A DNA stretch of 64,000 nt from Paraglaciecola algarum (GCF_021532655.1 NZ_JAKGAS010000001.1:372001-436000); one strand, 5' to 3'. Shown: positions 1-9,440, counted from the first letter of the stretch. Notes: generated by a model not told the origin, from the sequence alone. Numbers and translations: made by a program.

Positions 1-263
1 CTTGGTTTAAAAAGTATTAATGTATGACCAATACTTTGAATTTTAGTGGCTTGAGTTTCTCTGACAATTGCATCCATGATCAAAGATTTTTCTTCTTTGT
101 CATCAGTAGGTATTTTAACTTTTATTAATTCATGAAAATTAATAGCAGATTCGATTTCGGCTAATACGCCCTCAGTTAAACCGTTGCCGCCTAATTGAAC
201 GACTGGTTTTAAAGAGTGGGCTAAGCCTTTAAGATGTTGCTTTTGTTTATTTGATAAGGTCAT
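1..263 (-). CDS. yhbY: YhbY-type CRM-domain RNA-binding protein (3' end outside window)
   Basis: The reverse strand encodes a protein starting MTLSNKQKQHLKGLAHSL, followed by KPVVQLGGNGLTEGV and, near the window edge, SIGHTLILFKP. This is the CRM (KH-like) RNA-binding fold of YhbY, a small ribosome-assembly-associated protein of about 97 residues. Only its last few residues are missing, because the gene runs off the left edge. It is divergent from ftsH, as in E. coli, where yhbY faces rlmE-ftsH. The ATG is the complement of 261-263. Confidence 0.9.
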   Translation of the reverse strand, partial: MTLSNKQKQHLKGLAHSLKPVVQLGGNGLTEGVLAEIESAINFHELIKVKIPTDDKEEKSLIMDAIVRETQATKIQSIGHTLILFKP

Positions 264-754
264 TGTGTAATTATTCTTACAATTTATTTAATTTAATATG
301 GTTGAAAACCGCTATTCTACCGCCATCTAACTGTTATTCATACTTTCATTGTTGTGCAATGAATCTAAATGAATAATTTGCAATTAGATAAATACGCTGA
401 AAATAGCATAATTCAGAAATTATAGTTGGATTGTAATGGCAAATTGGATTGCGCTTATAGTTTTTAAAGTAAAGATATTTAAAAAATTGTTTGAACAAAA
501 TTTGTAGTAAAGACGTACATAACATAAGTACGGTTACAAGGAAATGAACAAAAAATGGGTTATGTTGGTCCTGCTTGAAAAATATGCAAAGTAGATTGGA
601 CAGGGGGCTTAGCATAATCAATACCAAGGAATTGATACTTTTATCTAGTAGCGACGGGATATAAATTATAGTAGTCTGGCTTTAATGAACAAAGAAGCGC
701 AAGACGCAATTTTAAGAGTCTATAGACTCCTAGTAACAACAGAGGTTTAACAAC
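264..754. other. AT-rich intergenic region between yhbY and ftsH; rlmE absent
   Basis: This 490-base gap holds the divergent promoters of yhbY and ftsH but no convincing gene. The reading frames are short and have no ribosome binding site or recognisable protein features. In E. coli and many relatives rlmE (23S rRNA 2'-O-methyltransferase, about 630 bp) sits here. The gap is too short for it, and I see no remnant of its motifs. I found no clear sigma-32 promoter for ftsH: a CTTGAA at 574-579 lacks a matching -10 element. Confidence 0.6.
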
Positions 755-2725
755 TTGAGCGACATGGCAAAAAATTTAATCTTATGGCTAGTAATAGCTG
801 TTGTATTGATGTCAGTTTTCCAAAATTTTTCTGGTGGTGACTCTAATCAAGACAATATGAGTTACAGTGTATTTTTGAAAAATGTTGATAATGGCATGGT
901 AAGCAGTGCCAATTTTGACAAAGAAGGTGTCATTGTTGGTTCAATGCGAAACGGTGAAAAGTTTACTACCGTAGTACCATATCTTGACATGAAGCTAATG
1001 GATCAATTAATTGAACAGGGTGTGGATACTTCAGGTGTACAGCCGGAAGAGTCTTCATTACTTACTTCAATCTTTATTTCTTGGTTCCCCATGTTGTTAC
1101 TTATTGGTGTATGGATATTCTTCATGCGTCAAATGCAAGGCGGTGGCGGTAAAGGCGCTATGTCCTTTGGTAAAAGTAAAGCTCGTTTGTTAGGCGAAGA
1201 CCAAATCAAAACTACGTTTTCTGATGTGGCGGGTTGTGACGAAGCCAAAGAAGATGTAACCGAATTAGTTGATTTTTTACGTGACCCAAGCAAATTCCAA
1301 AAACTAGGCGGCAAAATACCTAAAGGTGTGTTGATGGTTGGGCCTCCTGGTACAGGTAAAACCTTGTTAGCTAAAGCGATTGCAGGCGAAGCTAAAGTGC
1401 CCTTCTTTAGTATTTCAGGCTCTGATTTTGTAGAAATGTTTGTAGGTGTGGGTGCATCTCGAGTTAGAGATATGTTCGACCAAGCTAAAAAGTCGGCACC
1501 TTGTATTATCTTTATTGATGAAATTGATGCGGTAGGCCGTAAACGTGGCGCAGGCCATGGTGGTGGACACGATGAACGTGAGCAAACATTAAACCAAATG
1601 TTGGTTGAAATGGATGGATTTGAAGGTCATGAAGGTATAATCGTAATTGCTGCGACTAACCGTCCTGACGTGTTAGACCCAGCCTTGTTACGTCCTGGTC
1701 GTTTTGACCGTCAAGTGATGGTGGGTTTACCGGATATTCGTGGTCGTGAACAAATCCTTAAAGTACATATGCGTAAAGTACCTTTAGGCGACAACGTAGA
1801 AGCCTCTTTGATCGCTCGTGGTACACCTGGATTTTCAGGTGCTGATCTAGCTAACTTAGTCAACGAAGCTGCATTATTTGCTGCGCGTAATGATAAACGT
1901 GTGGTGAGTATGGATGAGTTTGATAAAGCCAAAGACAAGATCATGATGGGCTCCGAGCGTAAAACCATGGTGATGTCAGAGGAAGAAAAAACCAATACGG
2001 CTTATCACGAAGCAGGTCACGCTATTGTGGGCCGTTTGGTTCCAAAACATGATCCAGTTTATAAAGTATCTATTATTCCTCGTGGTCGTGCTTTAGGTGT
2101 GACTATGTATTTACCTGAGCAAGATAAATATAGCTCGTCACGTGAAGAATTAGAGTCGCGCATTGCTACCTTGTTTGGTGGTCGTATTGCCGAAGAAATT
2201 ACCTTAGGTGAAGCAGGAGTGACCACAGGTGCGTCAAACGATATTGAACGAGCGACTGATATAGCCCGCAAAATGGTCACCCAATGGGGATTGTCTCCAA
2301 AAATGGGTCCTATCAATTATAAAGATGATGAAAATGAAATGTTTATGGGAGCTGCGCCTTCACACATGTCTGCAGAAACGTCTCGAGATATTGATGCAGA
2401 AATCAGATTGTTGATCGATAGAAACTACGCCTTGGCTGAAAAACTGTTAAAAGAGAATATGGATATTCTTGAGGCGATGAAAGACGCCTTAATGAAATAT
2501 GAAACCATAGACGCTAAACAGATCGATGATTTAATGAATCGGGTTGAGGTTCGCCTGCCGGCTGACTGGGTAAGAGATGGTAAAACTGATGATTCAGACA
2601 AGCCATCAGGTGGTGCTACCACAGCAGATAAAGACGCCGCAGCCGATAAAAAAGACAGCAAAAAAGAAGTGAGTAAAGATACGCCTAAACCCGATGTAGG
2701 TAATCCAGAAGACGCACCTAGCTAA
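755..2725 (+). CDS. ftsH: ATP-dependent zinc metalloprotease FtsH
   Basis: Membrane-anchored AAA+ protease that degrades LpxC, sigma-32, SecY and damaged membrane proteins as a hexamer. Two N-terminal membrane helices (about residues 7-23 and 103-124) flank a periplasmic domain. Next come the Walker A motif GPPGTGKT (about 196-203), Walker B IIFIDEID (about 251-258) and the zinc motif HEAGH (about 418-422). The tail is low-complexity, Asp/Lys-rich and longer than in E. coli. The TTG start at 755 gives MSDMAKN, has AGAGG nine bases upstream and corresponds to the longer E. coli form; ATG 764 is the alternative. Transcribed ahead of folP, with a terminator between them. Confidence 0.97.
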   Translation: MSDMAKNLILWLVIAVVLMSVFQNFSGGDSNQDNMSYSVFLKNVDNGMVSSANFDKEGVIVGSMRNGEKFTTVVPYLDMKLMDQLIEQGVDTSGVQPEESSLLTSIFISWFPMLLLIGVWIFFMRQMQGGGGKGAMSFGKSKARLLGEDQIKTTFSDVAGCDEAKEDVTELVDFLRDPSKFQKLGGKIPKGVLMVGPPGTGKTLLAKAIAGEAKVPFFSISGSDFVEMFVGVGASRVRDMFDQAKKSAPCIIFIDEIDAVGRKRGAGHGGGHDEREQTLNQMLVEMDGFEGHEGIIVIAATNRPDVLDPALLRPGRFDRQVMVGLPDIRGREQILKVHMRKVPLGDNVEASLIARGTPGFSGADLANLVNEAALFAARNDKRVVSMDEFDKAKDKIMMGSERKTMVMSEEEKTNTAYHEAGHAIVGRLVPKHDPVYKVSIIPRGRALGVTMYLPEQDKYSSSREELESRIATLFGGRIAEEITLGEAGVTTGASNDIERATDIARKMVTQWGLSPKMGPINYKDDENEMFMGAAPSHMSAETSRDIDAEIRLLIDRNYALAEKLLKENMDILEAMKDALMKYETIDAKQIDDLMNRVEVRLPADWVRDGKTDDSDKPSGGATTADKDAAADKKDSKKEVSKDTPKPDVGNPEDAPS

Positions 2726-2743
2726 TTGTAGTGAAACATCGTT

Positions 2744-2779
2744 AAACGCTTTGTTGATTCATCAACAAGGCGTTTTTTG
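2744..2779 (+). terminator. Rho-independent terminator after ftsH
   Basis: A GC-containing stem pairs the arms AACGCTTTGTTGA (2745-2757) and TCAACAAGGCGTT (2762-2774) around a four-base loop and runs into a T tract. It lies 19 bases after the ftsH stop and would partly separate ftsH from folP. Confidence 0.85.
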
Positions 2780-2818
2780 TTTACAAAGGTTAAAAAATTA
2801 AAACTATCTCCTTGATGT

Positions 2819-3649
2819 ATGCAATTTAAAAATAAATTTATAGATTTAACTTATCCCAAAATCATGGGCATATTAAATGTGACACCTGACTCTTTTTCTG
2901 ACGGTGGAAGTTTTAATAAGTTAGACAATGCTTTAACCCACGCAGAATTAATGATAGCGCAAGGCGCCGACTTTATTGATGTCGGTGGCGAGTCAACTCG
3001 GCCTGGTGCCCGAGAAGTGTCTACCCAGCAAGAACTGGATAGAGTCATTCCTATTATTGAGGCCATTCAGCAGCGTTTTGATACCGTGGTTTCAATTGAC
3101 ACCAGTAAAGCCCAAGTGATGCAAGATGCTGTGAAAGCTGGCGCAGGTTTAATCAATGATGTTAGAGCCTTGCAGTTGGAAGGAGCATTAACTGCCGCAG
3201 CAAATGCTAAGGTGCCAGTATGCTTAATGCATATGCAAGGGCAACCTAAAGGCATGCAAAATAATCCAAACTACCAAGACGTGATGGGTGAAGTGAATGG
3301 CTTTTTACAATCTAGAATAGAAGCCTGTAATCAGGCCGGTATAGCGACCGAACACATAATAGTCGATCCAGGTTTTGGTTTTGGTAAATCACTTGAACAC
3401 AATTACCAATTGTTGGCTCAATTAAATGAGTTAAGCAGCCTAGGCTGCGCCATATTATCAGGCACGTCTCGTAAATCCATGTTGGGTAACTTGCTCAATC
3501 GAGGTGTAGAACAAAGGCTAGCTGGCAGTATCGTGACAGCAGGTTTAGCGGTGCAAATGGGCGCAAAAATTTTGCGTGTGCACGATGTAAAAGAAACATT
3601 AGATGCGATTAAAATAACCACTTTAGTCGAAGCTTACAGGAAAAAATAA
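2819..3649 (+). CDS. folP: Dihydropteroate synthase
   Basis: Condenses 6-hydroxymethyl-dihydropterin diphosphate with p-aminobenzoate to dihydropteroate in folate synthesis; it is the target of sulfonamides. TIM-barrel signatures are visible: [14 protein letters not shown] near residue 17, [11 protein letters not shown] near 55 and [12 protein letters not shown] near 183. At 276 residues it has the usual length. The stop overlaps the glmM start (TAATG, sharing base 3649), so the two are translationally coupled, as in E. coli. Confidence 0.96.
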   Translation: MQFKNKFIDLTYPKIMGILNVTPDSFSDGGSFNKLDNALTHAELMIAQGADFIDVGGESTRPGAREVSTQQELDRVIPIIEAIQQRFDTVVSIDTSKAQVMQDAVKAGAGLINDVRALQLEGALTAAANAKVPVCLMHMQGQPKGMQNNPNYQDVMGEVNGFLQSRIEACNQAGIATEHIIVDPGFGFGKSLEHNYQLLAQLNELSSLGCAILSGTSRKSMLGNLLNRGVEQRLAGSIVTAGLAVQMGAKILRVHDVKETLDAIKITTLVEAYRKK

Positions 3650-4989
3650 TGAGCGATAGAAAGTATTTTGGTACAGATGGTATCCGTGGAAAAGTTGGCG
3701 AGACTAAAATTAACCCAGAGTTTGTGATGAAACTTGGCTGGGCTGCAGGAAAGGTACTAGCGGGGACTGGCACTAATAAGGTGTTAATCGGTAAAGACAC
3801 GCGAATTTCAGGGTATATGCTCGAATCAGCTTTAGAAGCGGGTTTATCTGCTGCTGGAATTAATATCGGCTTATTAGGTCCAATGCCCACTCCTGCCATT
3901 GCTTATTTAACCAAAACTTTCCGTTCGGAGGCGGGCATTGTCATCAGTGCGTCTCATAACCCCTATTATGATAACGGCATTAAATTTTTCTCAGCTGATG
4001 GGATGAAATTAGATGATGACATAGAGATTGCCATTGAGCAGCAAATGGATCGCCCGATGGAATGTGTAGCATCTGACAGACTTGGAAAAGCGGTGCGAAT
4101 TGAAGATGCAGCAGGGCGTTATATCGAATTTTGTAAAGCTAATTTCCCTTCAGATTTATCCCTTAAAGGTTTAAAAATAGTGGTAGATTGTGCCCATGGC
4201 GCAACCTACCACATTGCTCCTAATGTACTGACTGAGCTGGGTGCAGAAGTAATTGAAATAGGTACAAAGCCGAATGGTTTAAATATTAATCATAAGGTGG
4301 GTGCCACGTCTATGAAAGCTGTTACTGACAGCGTATTAGAAAACAAAGCTGATTTAGGGTTTGCCTTAGACGGTGATGGTGACCGTATCATGTTAGTGGA
4401 TCACAAAGGCAACGTAATTGATGGCGATCAAATTGTCTACATAATTGCCCGAGACGCTCTCAAGTCAGGCAACCTCAAAGGTGGCGTGGTAGGTACAGTA
4501 ATGAGTAACTTAGGTCTAGAAGTCGCTTTAGCCACTTTAGGTGTGCCATTTGCACGTAGTGCGGTGGGAGATCGATATGTGATGGAATTACTCAAACAAA
4601 AAGATTGGTCAATTGGTGGTGAAGGTTCAGGACATGTGTTGAATCTAGCCGCGGCGTCTACCGGTGACGGCATTGTAGCTGGCTTACAAGTGTTAGCTGC
4701 TATGTTACATGCTGAAATGACCTTAAACGAATTGAGCCAAGGTATGGTTAAATATCCACAAACCTTAATCAATGTTAGGTTTACCGATGGTAAACAACCG
4801 TTAGATGATGCTGGGGTAAAACAAGCCGTTGTTGACGCAGAAAAAGCCTTAGAAAATAAAGGCCGTGTGTTGTTACGTAAAAGTGGCACCGAGCCATTAA
4901 TTCGAGTCATGGTGGAAGCCAATGATGCCCAAGATTCTAGTACATGGGCAGAATATATTGCTGATGCTGTGCGTAAAGTGAACGAATAA
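3649..4989 (+). CDS. glmM: Phosphoglucosamine mutase
   Basis: Converts glucosamine-6-phosphate to glucosamine-1-phosphate for UDP-GlcNAc, the precursor of peptidoglycan and LPS. The N-terminus reads [10 protein letters not shown]. The phosphoserine loop [11 protein letters not shown] places the catalytic Ser near residue 102, the Mg loop DGDGDR is at about 241-246, and the sugar-phosphate binding loop [12 protein letters not shown] is near the C-terminus. The 446-residue length is standard and all key motifs are intact. Second gene of the folP-glmM unit, ahead of tpiA and secG. Confidence 0.97.
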   Translation: MSDRKYFGTDGIRGKVGETKINPEFVMKLGWAAGKVLAGTGTNKVLIGKDTRISGYMLESALEAGLSAAGINIGLLGPMPTPAIAYLTKTFRSEAGIVISASHNPYYDNGIKFFSADGMKLDDDIEIAIEQQMDRPMECVASDRLGKAVRIEDAAGRYIEFCKANFPSDLSLKGLKIVVDCAHGATYHIAPNVLTELGAEVIEIGTKPNGLNINHKVGATSMKAVTDSVLENKADLGFALDGDGDRIMLVDHKGNVIDGDQIVYIIARDALKSGNLKGGVVGTVMSNLGLEVALATLGVPFARSAVGDRYVMELLKQKDWSIGGEGSGHVLNLAAASTGDGIVAGLQVLAAMLHAEMTLNELSQGMVKYPQTLINVRFTDGKQPLDDAGVKQAVVDAEKALENKGRVLLRKSGTEPLIRVMVEANDAQDSSTWAEYIADAVRKVNE

Positions 4990-4995
4990 CACATT

Positions 4996-5030
4996 CAAGG
5001 GCCAATATTAAGCTACGGCCCTTGTATAAT
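4996..5030 (+). terminator. Hairpin after glmM, possible weak terminator
   Basis: Perfect 8-bp inverted repeat CAAGGGCC (4996-5003) / GGCCCTTG (5017-5024), with a 13-base loop, directly after the glmM stop. The following sequence is only weakly T-rich, so termination may be partial, leaving tpiA-secG partly co-transcribed. Confidence 0.5.
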
Positions 5031-5088
5031 TAAGTCGGGTTAGTTAATATCTCGCGCGCTTTTTTATTGCTATGAATAGGAAAACCTT

Positions 5089-5835
5089 GTGCCAACAAAT
5101 ACTCGACGCCCATTAGTGGCTGGAAACTGGAAAATGAACGGCGATAAGTCGTTAGTTGAAAAAGTACAGTCACACCTAGCACAAGCCGAACTGTCAAATA
5201 TGGATTGGGTAATATGTCCCCCCGCACCATATTTAGGTTTGTTTGATGCCGGTACTAAGTTAGGTGTTCAAAACGTTAGCCAGTTTGATTCAGGTGCTCA
5301 CACAGGTGAAGTGTCGGTTTCTATGCTTAAAGAATTCGGCTGTGGTTACGCCATAGTGGGGCATTCTGAGCGCAGAGAAGATAATTTCGAATCTGATGAT
5401 GTTGTGGCACAAAAAGTAGCAAAAGTATTGGACGCAGGTTTAACACCTATCTTATGTGTAGGTGAGCCAGAAGAAGTGCGTGAAGCGGGTACCTTGTTTG
5501 ATTATATTGCTAATCAACTAGATGCAGTATTAGCTGAAGTGGGTATTGCCGCATTTACAAACATAGTATTGGCTTACGAGCCTATCTGGGCAATAGGCAC
5601 AGGTAAAACAGCTAGTCCAGAACAAGCGCAAGAAGTACATGCATTTATTCGTGGACATTTAGCCAAACAAGATTCGAACATTGCGGCGGGTACAGTGATT
5701 TTGTATGGCGGTAGTGTGAAAGGTAGTAATGCGAAAGAATTATTTTCTCAAGCAGACGTAGATGGTGGTTTAATTGGCGGTGCCAGTTTAAATCCAGAAG
5801 ATTTTTTAAGTATTTGCTTAGCAGCAAATCAATAG
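5089..5835 (+). CDS. tpiA: Triose-phosphate isomerase
   Basis: Interconverts dihydroxyacetone phosphate and glyceraldehyde-3-phosphate in glycolysis. Seen: the N-terminal catalytic Lys loop AGNWKMNG, the catalytic His in VGHSERR (about residue 92), and the catalytic Glu in AYEPIWAIGTG (about residue 164), followed by loop 6 and LYGGSVKGSN. The 248-residue length is normal. It uses GTG at 5089 with an AGG nine bases upstream. It lies between glmM and secG, an order also known from other gammaproteobacteria; secG starts nine bases after its stop. Confidence 0.97.
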   Translation: MPTNTRRPLVAGNWKMNGDKSLVEKVQSHLAQAELSNMDWVICPPAPYLGLFDAGTKLGVQNVSQFDSGAHTGEVSVSMLKEFGCGYAIVGHSERREDNFESDDVVAQKVAKVLDAGLTPILCVGEPEEVREAGTLFDYIANQLDAVLAEVGIAAFTNIVLAYEPIWAIGTGKTASPEQAQEVHAFIRGHLAKQDSNIAAGTVILYGGSVKGSNAKELFSQADVDGGLIGGASLNPEDFLSICLAANQ

Positions 5836-5844
5836 AGGCAGCAC

Positions 5845-6234
5845 ATGTTTTACGAAGTATTAATTATTGTTTATTTGATTGTAGCCATTATGTTGATTGG
5901 TTTTATATTAATCCAACAAGGTAAAGGCGCAGATATGGGCGCATCTTTTGGTGGCGGCGGTTCAAATACTGTTTTTGGTTCAGGTGGTTCGGGTAACTTC
6001 TTAACCAGAACAACCGCTATTTTAGCGACTTTGTTTTTTGTTATTAGTTTAATACTAGGTAACCAAACTGCTGATAAAGAAAAAGGCGCTGACGAGTGGA
6101 TGAACCTTGAAGTGCCAGTTGTTGAACAGCCAGTTGAAACAGATGTTCCTGTTAGCGAAGCAGACGTTTCTGTAAGTGAATCAGATGTTCCAGCGTCAGA
6201 GTCAGCTGAAGAAGAAAGCGACGTACCTAACTAA
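5845..6234 (+). CDS. secG: Preprotein translocase subunit SecG
   Basis: Accessory membrane subunit of the SecYEG channel. There are two transmembrane segments (about residues 2-22 and 53-72) with the conserved cytosolic loop QQGKGADMGASFGGGGSNTVFG between them; FLTRTTAILATLFF leads into the second. At 129 residues it is longer than the roughly 110 of E. coli because of an acidic C-terminal tail built from degenerate units such as VPVSEADVSVSESDVPASES. The ribosome binding site GAGG lies at 5835-5838. tRNA-Leu(GAG) follows 24 bases later, the same order as in E. coli. Confidence 0.95.
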   Translation: MFYEVLIIVYLIVAIMLIGFILIQQGKGADMGASFGGGGSNTVFGSGGSGNFLTRTTAILATLFFVISLILGNQTADKEKGADEWMNLEVPVVEQPVETDVPVSEADVSVSESDVPASESAEEESDVPN

Positions 6235-6258
6235 TTTATTGTTAAATACCTCAATTAC

Positions 6259-6343
6259 GCGGATGTGGTGGAATTGGTAGACACGCAGCCTTGAGGGGGC
6301 TGTGGCTTAGGCCGTGGGAGTTCGAGTCTCCCCATCCGCACCA
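6259..6343 (+). tRNA. leuU: tRNA-Leu(GAG)
   Basis: 85 nt including an encoded CCA. The acceptor stem GCGGATG pairs with CATCCGC. The anticodon stem CAGCC/GGCTG holds the loop TTGAGGG with anticodon GAG. A long variable arm marks the class II structure expected for Leu, and the T-loop is TTCGAGT. It follows secG as leuU does in E. coli. Its 3' end is the integration site of the island described below. Confidence 0.97.
6322..6343 (+). repeat. Attachment site copy at the tRNA-Leu 3' end (attL)
   Basis: The last 22 bases of tRNA-Leu recur, with one base deleted, at 9441-9461. Similarity continues past the tRNA: both copies are followed within about 15 bases by AAGAGCAGGTTCT (6356-6368 and 9477-9489). 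This is the arrangement left when an integrase inserts an element at a tRNA 3' end and restores the tRNA. Confidence 0.85.
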
Positions 6344-6385
6344 CTTATAGCTCGAAAGAGCAGGTTCTTAAAAAACCAGTTGAAG

Positions 6386-6411
6386 CCATTTGCTTGCAAA
6401 TGGTTTTTTCG
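6386..6411 (+). terminator. Rho-independent terminator after tRNA-Leu (left junction)
   Basis: Arms CCATTTG (6386-6392) and CAAATGG (6397-6403) around a four-base loop, followed by TTTTTT. It would end the secG-tRNA transcript just inside the island. Confidence 0.8.
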
Positions 6412-6449
6412 TTTAAGAGCTTTTTTATGAGCTGGGCAAGCATAGCACC

Positions 6450-6760
6450 GCCTCGCGACTAAGCATTCGCCAAGCTCACATAGCTAAAAGCATGAACTTC
6501 GTTCATCGCAATCCATTGCGTTTTTCAAACCTCATCCCTGAGGAATGACTGACTTTTCTTCAACAGCCAAGAAAAGTAAGCAAAAGAGACCGCGCTCCGG
6601 ACAAATTCCTAATCCATTAAATAATTGGCTGCAATGTCGAAACGGCAATAAGTCGCTCCCAGCTATAAAAGATTGCCATGTCCAGATGTCCATATCTGTC
6701 CATCCGACAAGCCAATCATTTAATGGGTAATTTGTATTCACGGGTAAATCAAAAGCGGAT
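6450..6760 (+). repeat. Structured dispersed repeat element, copy 1
   Basis: Non-coding element related to 24180-24515. Shared order: AAGCTCACATAGCTAAA near 6474; hairpin CGCAAT-CC-ATTGCG plus TTTTT near 6508-6526; hairpin ACTTTTCTT...AAGAAAAGT (about 6552-6577); and a long stem whose arms start ACAAATT and CCATTAAAT (6601-6630) and return as ATTTAATGG and AATTTGT (about 6718-6736). Inside that stem are hairpins GGCAAT/ATTGCC and CAGAT/ATCTG. It ends at AAATCAAAAGC. The stems are preserved in copy 2 with different bases, indicating selection for structure. Short reading frames across it look spurious. Confidence 0.65.
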
Positions 6761-7081
6761 GTTACCAATATCCGCAGTAAACATCCCAACCATACCTACC
6801 TATTTCAATCCTATCGTAACCCACAATCTAAATGTCATGAACCTAGGCCATTAACACGTAGAGCCGTCAGTAAAGCGTTTGAAGGAGTAGGGCAGGAACT
6901 AAACTTATCTCTAGGCACACATTCAATGAGAAAGACTAGAGGTTATCACCTGTATTTCAATACTAAGGATATTGGTAGAGTAATGAAAATGCTACGGCAT
7001 AACTCAGCAGGCGTAACACTTAGATATATTGGCATTACTCAGGAGGATATTGATACTGATTTTGAGGAGTTAGTTTTATAA
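6731..7081 (+). pseudogene. Tyrosine recombinase (integrase) C-terminal remnant
   Basis: An open frame after the stop at 6728-6730 reads through to TAA 7079-7081 without a plausible start. It encodes the catalytic end of a phage-type integrase: PLTRRAVSKAF, then THSMRKTRGY with the HxxR-type His and Arg, then LRHNSAGVTLRYIGI with the second His region and the nucleophilic Tyr. The N-terminal arm- and core-binding domains and the first catalytic Arg are absent, and the left end is fused to the structured repeat. A decayed integrase beside its tRNA target fits the island. A hairpin terminator follows immediately. Confidence 0.8.
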
Positions 7082-7101
7082 GAAGCTTCGGCTTCTTTTT
7101 T
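7080..7101 (+). terminator. Terminator with TTCG tetraloop after integrase remnant
   Basis: Arms AAGAAGC (7080-7086) and GCTTCTT (7091-7097) with a TTCG loop and a T run. It overlaps the remnant's stop codon. Confidence 0.8.
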
Positions 7102-7380
7102 GAACAGAGATTGGTATTTAGTGGTTGTTAAACGCACTGAATTAGGCTCTGTTTGGTGTAATTTATTATATACAACCTACTAATAAATATTCCAATGTAG
7201 TAAAAAAAGAATGCAAATTTATTAATAATTCACTTCTAAAATTAAATGAGTTAATTAAAAACGGGTTAACATGAACTATTAGTTATTTGTTGAATAAATG
7301 TTACAGTATTGTCAATATAGTTTGTGTGAATTGTAATCTATATTGCACTAAAAACCACGGATAAGGGTAGGGAATAATTA
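7102..7380. other. AT-rich promoter region of the island ATPase
   Basis: Almost 280 bases with no open frame of note, strongly A/T-rich, between the integrase terminator and the ATPase start. It presumably carries the ATPase promoter; several TATAAT-like words occur but none can be chosen with confidence. Confidence 0.4.
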
Positions 7381-9162
7381 GTGAAAATAAAAACTAGGAA
7401 AGCTACATCTTTATATGGAAAGTTATTGGAAAAGGCGATTGAACGTGAAGAGCCATGGCTACAAAGCCAAGATTTGCCAAACTACCTTGACTTTTATGTA
7501 GATAGGGGACAAATTTCTGGGATTCGAAATAACTCTTCTGAGCTAATCGTTGGGAGGCGTGGAACTGGGAAAACCCATCTTCTTGGCTCACTTAAAGAAT
7601 TAGTTGTGAGTAGCAACAACGAAATCGCTGTTTTTATTTCAATTTTTGAATGTGCACAAACTCCTCCTGCTTTAGGTTCCGAAACAACAGAATTTGCGGC
7701 AAACAGAATATCCAAGGAAATGTTTGTTAGTTTCCTACGAGAGTTTTTATATCAATTTAGCGATGCTGCTGATGCATTTATGGTTAAAAAAAAGGGAACG
7801 TTACCAAAATCTGAAATTAAGTTGTTAGATGTAAAATTAAATGATTTATTTGGTAAGTTACTGGAAGCTATCGAGGTCGGTCGTAAATACTCGTTAGGAA
7901 GAACTTCGCGTGAAACGATCAAGGAACTCAGGCTAGAAAAATCTAATGCGGTGGGTGACGTATCATTTAAATTATCTGAAAGAGGTATCAAAGCTACGTT
8001 AGGTGTGGGCTTAGGGGCGGGGCGTTCTGGGAACATAGAAACCAAGGAAGAGGTTGAGGTCGAGAATACTTTTCATATCGATTTGAAAGATGTAAGGAAT
8101 ATTACCGAAGATATTTTAAGCATATTAAGAATCGATACCCTGTATATACTAGCGGATGAATGGATGGAGCTTGAAAAGGCAACTCCATCAGCTATTCAAC
8201 CTCTATTTGCTCAAATGCTTAAAATCACATTTTTTAACTCAAAGCATATTGCTGTAAAAATTGCTTCAATCTGGTCGCAAACCACACTTTATGATCGCAA
8301 AGATATGGGGAAATCTAAAGGTATTCAATTGGGACACGATCTAATTCGTGGCCCAGATTTAGATATCGATTTCATTAAGGATGAGTTAGAGGTACATGAA
8401 TTTTGTAAAGAGATGCTTTTTAGAAGGTTAAAGTTTGTGTGTCCAGAGTTACAACGGCTAGAAGACCGAGAAGGAAATATTGACGATATTTTTATTACTG
8501 AGTTATTCGACAATACTAGAAACTTTAATGCTTTTATTGCTGCAACACATGGTATCCCTCGCCAATTAATGCACTTATTTATAAAGTGTGCTGCAAAAAT
8601 TAAAGGAGATTTTACTAATCATGTTATAGATTACAAATTAGTATCTTCTATATCTACAATGCTTTATAGAGAGCAAAAACGAAAAGCTATTGATCCTGCA
8701 TCATCAGCTCAGAAACTACTTAATACAATTAATAACTATATGGAATCCAATGACCGCAGAACTTTTTTAGTTGAAAGTGGAGGAGTTTCTAAATCCACTG
8801 CTCTACGAAAGTTGGTTGACGAAGAACACATCCACCAAATTCCGTCTGCATCAACCCCGAGAGTTATTAGGGAAAAATATAAAGCTTTTCATATTGATTT
8901 TGGGAACTACGCAGATTGGGTTGAATCTAAGCAGGAAGATATTTCATCATTACTATCAATATCAATTCTCCCTATATTTGGGAAAAGCGTACTTGATAAT
9001 TTAAATGACTACGTAATTGATATATCGGAATATGACGAAGGAATTGTTGATTGTAGGTCTTGTGGTTTTTCATTTACAGATAGAAACCCTGTTTATCTTA
9101 AATTTGGTTCGTGCCCAAAGTGTGCGGAGGATATTAAAGCCCCCGTAAACGCAATTGAATGA
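7381..9162 (+). CDS. P-loop ATPase with C-terminal zinc ribbon, island cargo, function unknown
   Basis: 593 residues, not assignable to a named family by reading. Walker A GRRGTGKT is at residues 58-65, in a setting like ORC/Cdc6-type AAA ATPases. Walker B is YILADEW, with Asp259-Glu260. A following SIWSQTTL segment may carry a sensor residue. Residues about 430-500 look like a winged-helix region. The C-terminus has two Cys pairs (558/561 and 578/581), a zinc ribbon. No signal peptide or membrane helix. GTG start with an AGGG-type ribosome binding site nine bases upstream. It stands alone in an integrase-linked island, which suggests a self-contained defence or mobile-element function; that is inference. 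Confidence 0.75.
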   Translation: MKIKTRKATSLYGKLLEKAIEREEPWLQSQDLPNYLDFYVDRGQISGIRNNSSELIVGRRGTGKTHLLGSLKELVVSSNNEIAVFISIFECAQTPPALGSETTEFAANRISKEMFVSFLREFLYQFSDAADAFMVKKKGTLPKSEIKLLDVKLNDLFGKLLEAIEVGRKYSLGRTSRETIKELRLEKSNAVGDVSFKLSERGIKATLGVGLGAGRSGNIETKEEVEVENTFHIDLKDVRNITEDILSILRIDTLYILADEWMELEKATPSAIQPLFAQMLKITFFNSKHIAVKIASIWSQTTLYDRKDMGKSKGIQLGHDLIRGPDLDIDFIKDELEVHEFCKEMLFRRLKFVCPELQRLEDREGNIDDIFITELFDNTRNFNAFIAATHGIPRQLMHLFIKCAAKIKGDFTNHVIDYKLVSSISTMLYREQKRKAIDPASSAQKLLNTINNYMESNDRRTFLVESGGVSKSTALRKLVDEEHIHQIPSASTPRVIREKYKAFHIDFGNYADWVESKQEDISSLLSISILPIFGKSVLDNLNDYVIDISEYDEGIVDCRSCGFSFTDRNPVYLKFGSCPKCAEDIKAPVNAIE

Positions 9163-9364
9163 GAAGCTATACAATAGTTTTCCTAAACCATCCTGGCTAA
9201 TAGTGGATAGGCACTAATAGCTACGGGTATAGAGTAAAGTTAGTATATTTTCTCAGACTCGTTTGTGCTTAAACCAGCTTTATAGTGAAGTGGACTAGAC
9301 TAGTTTGATCGTAATATAGGTAAAAATATCGAAAGTGTGATTAATTTTTGAGTGACCTTTACCA

Positions 9365-9384
9365 TAGTGGTATTGATAGTGGTA
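9365..9384. repeat. Pair of TAGTGGTA direct repeats near the right attachment site
   Basis: TAGTGGTA occurs at 9365-9372 and 9377-9384, starts 12 bp apart, about 60 bp inside the right attachment site. Such short repeats often are integrase arm-binding or excisionase sites. No other support, so tentative. Confidence 0.35.
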
Positions 9385-9440
9385 CTCAATTTATTTTGCA
9401 ATGGATATCTAACTATTTAACAATGCTTTGTGTTAAGTAA

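Noticed and set aside
574-600. CTTGAA as a sigma-32 -35 element for ftsH
   Set aside because: No CCCCAT-like -10 element at the correct spacing.
346-627. 93-codon reverse-strand frame between yhbY and ftsH
   Set aside because: No ribosome binding site, skewed composition from AT-rich DNA, and no family likeness. It would also occupy the promoter region.
6532-6789. Reading frames on both strands across the structured repeat, including a Lys-rich one starting at 6545
   Set aside because: They follow the inverted repeats and hairpins; copy 2 does not preserve the frame.
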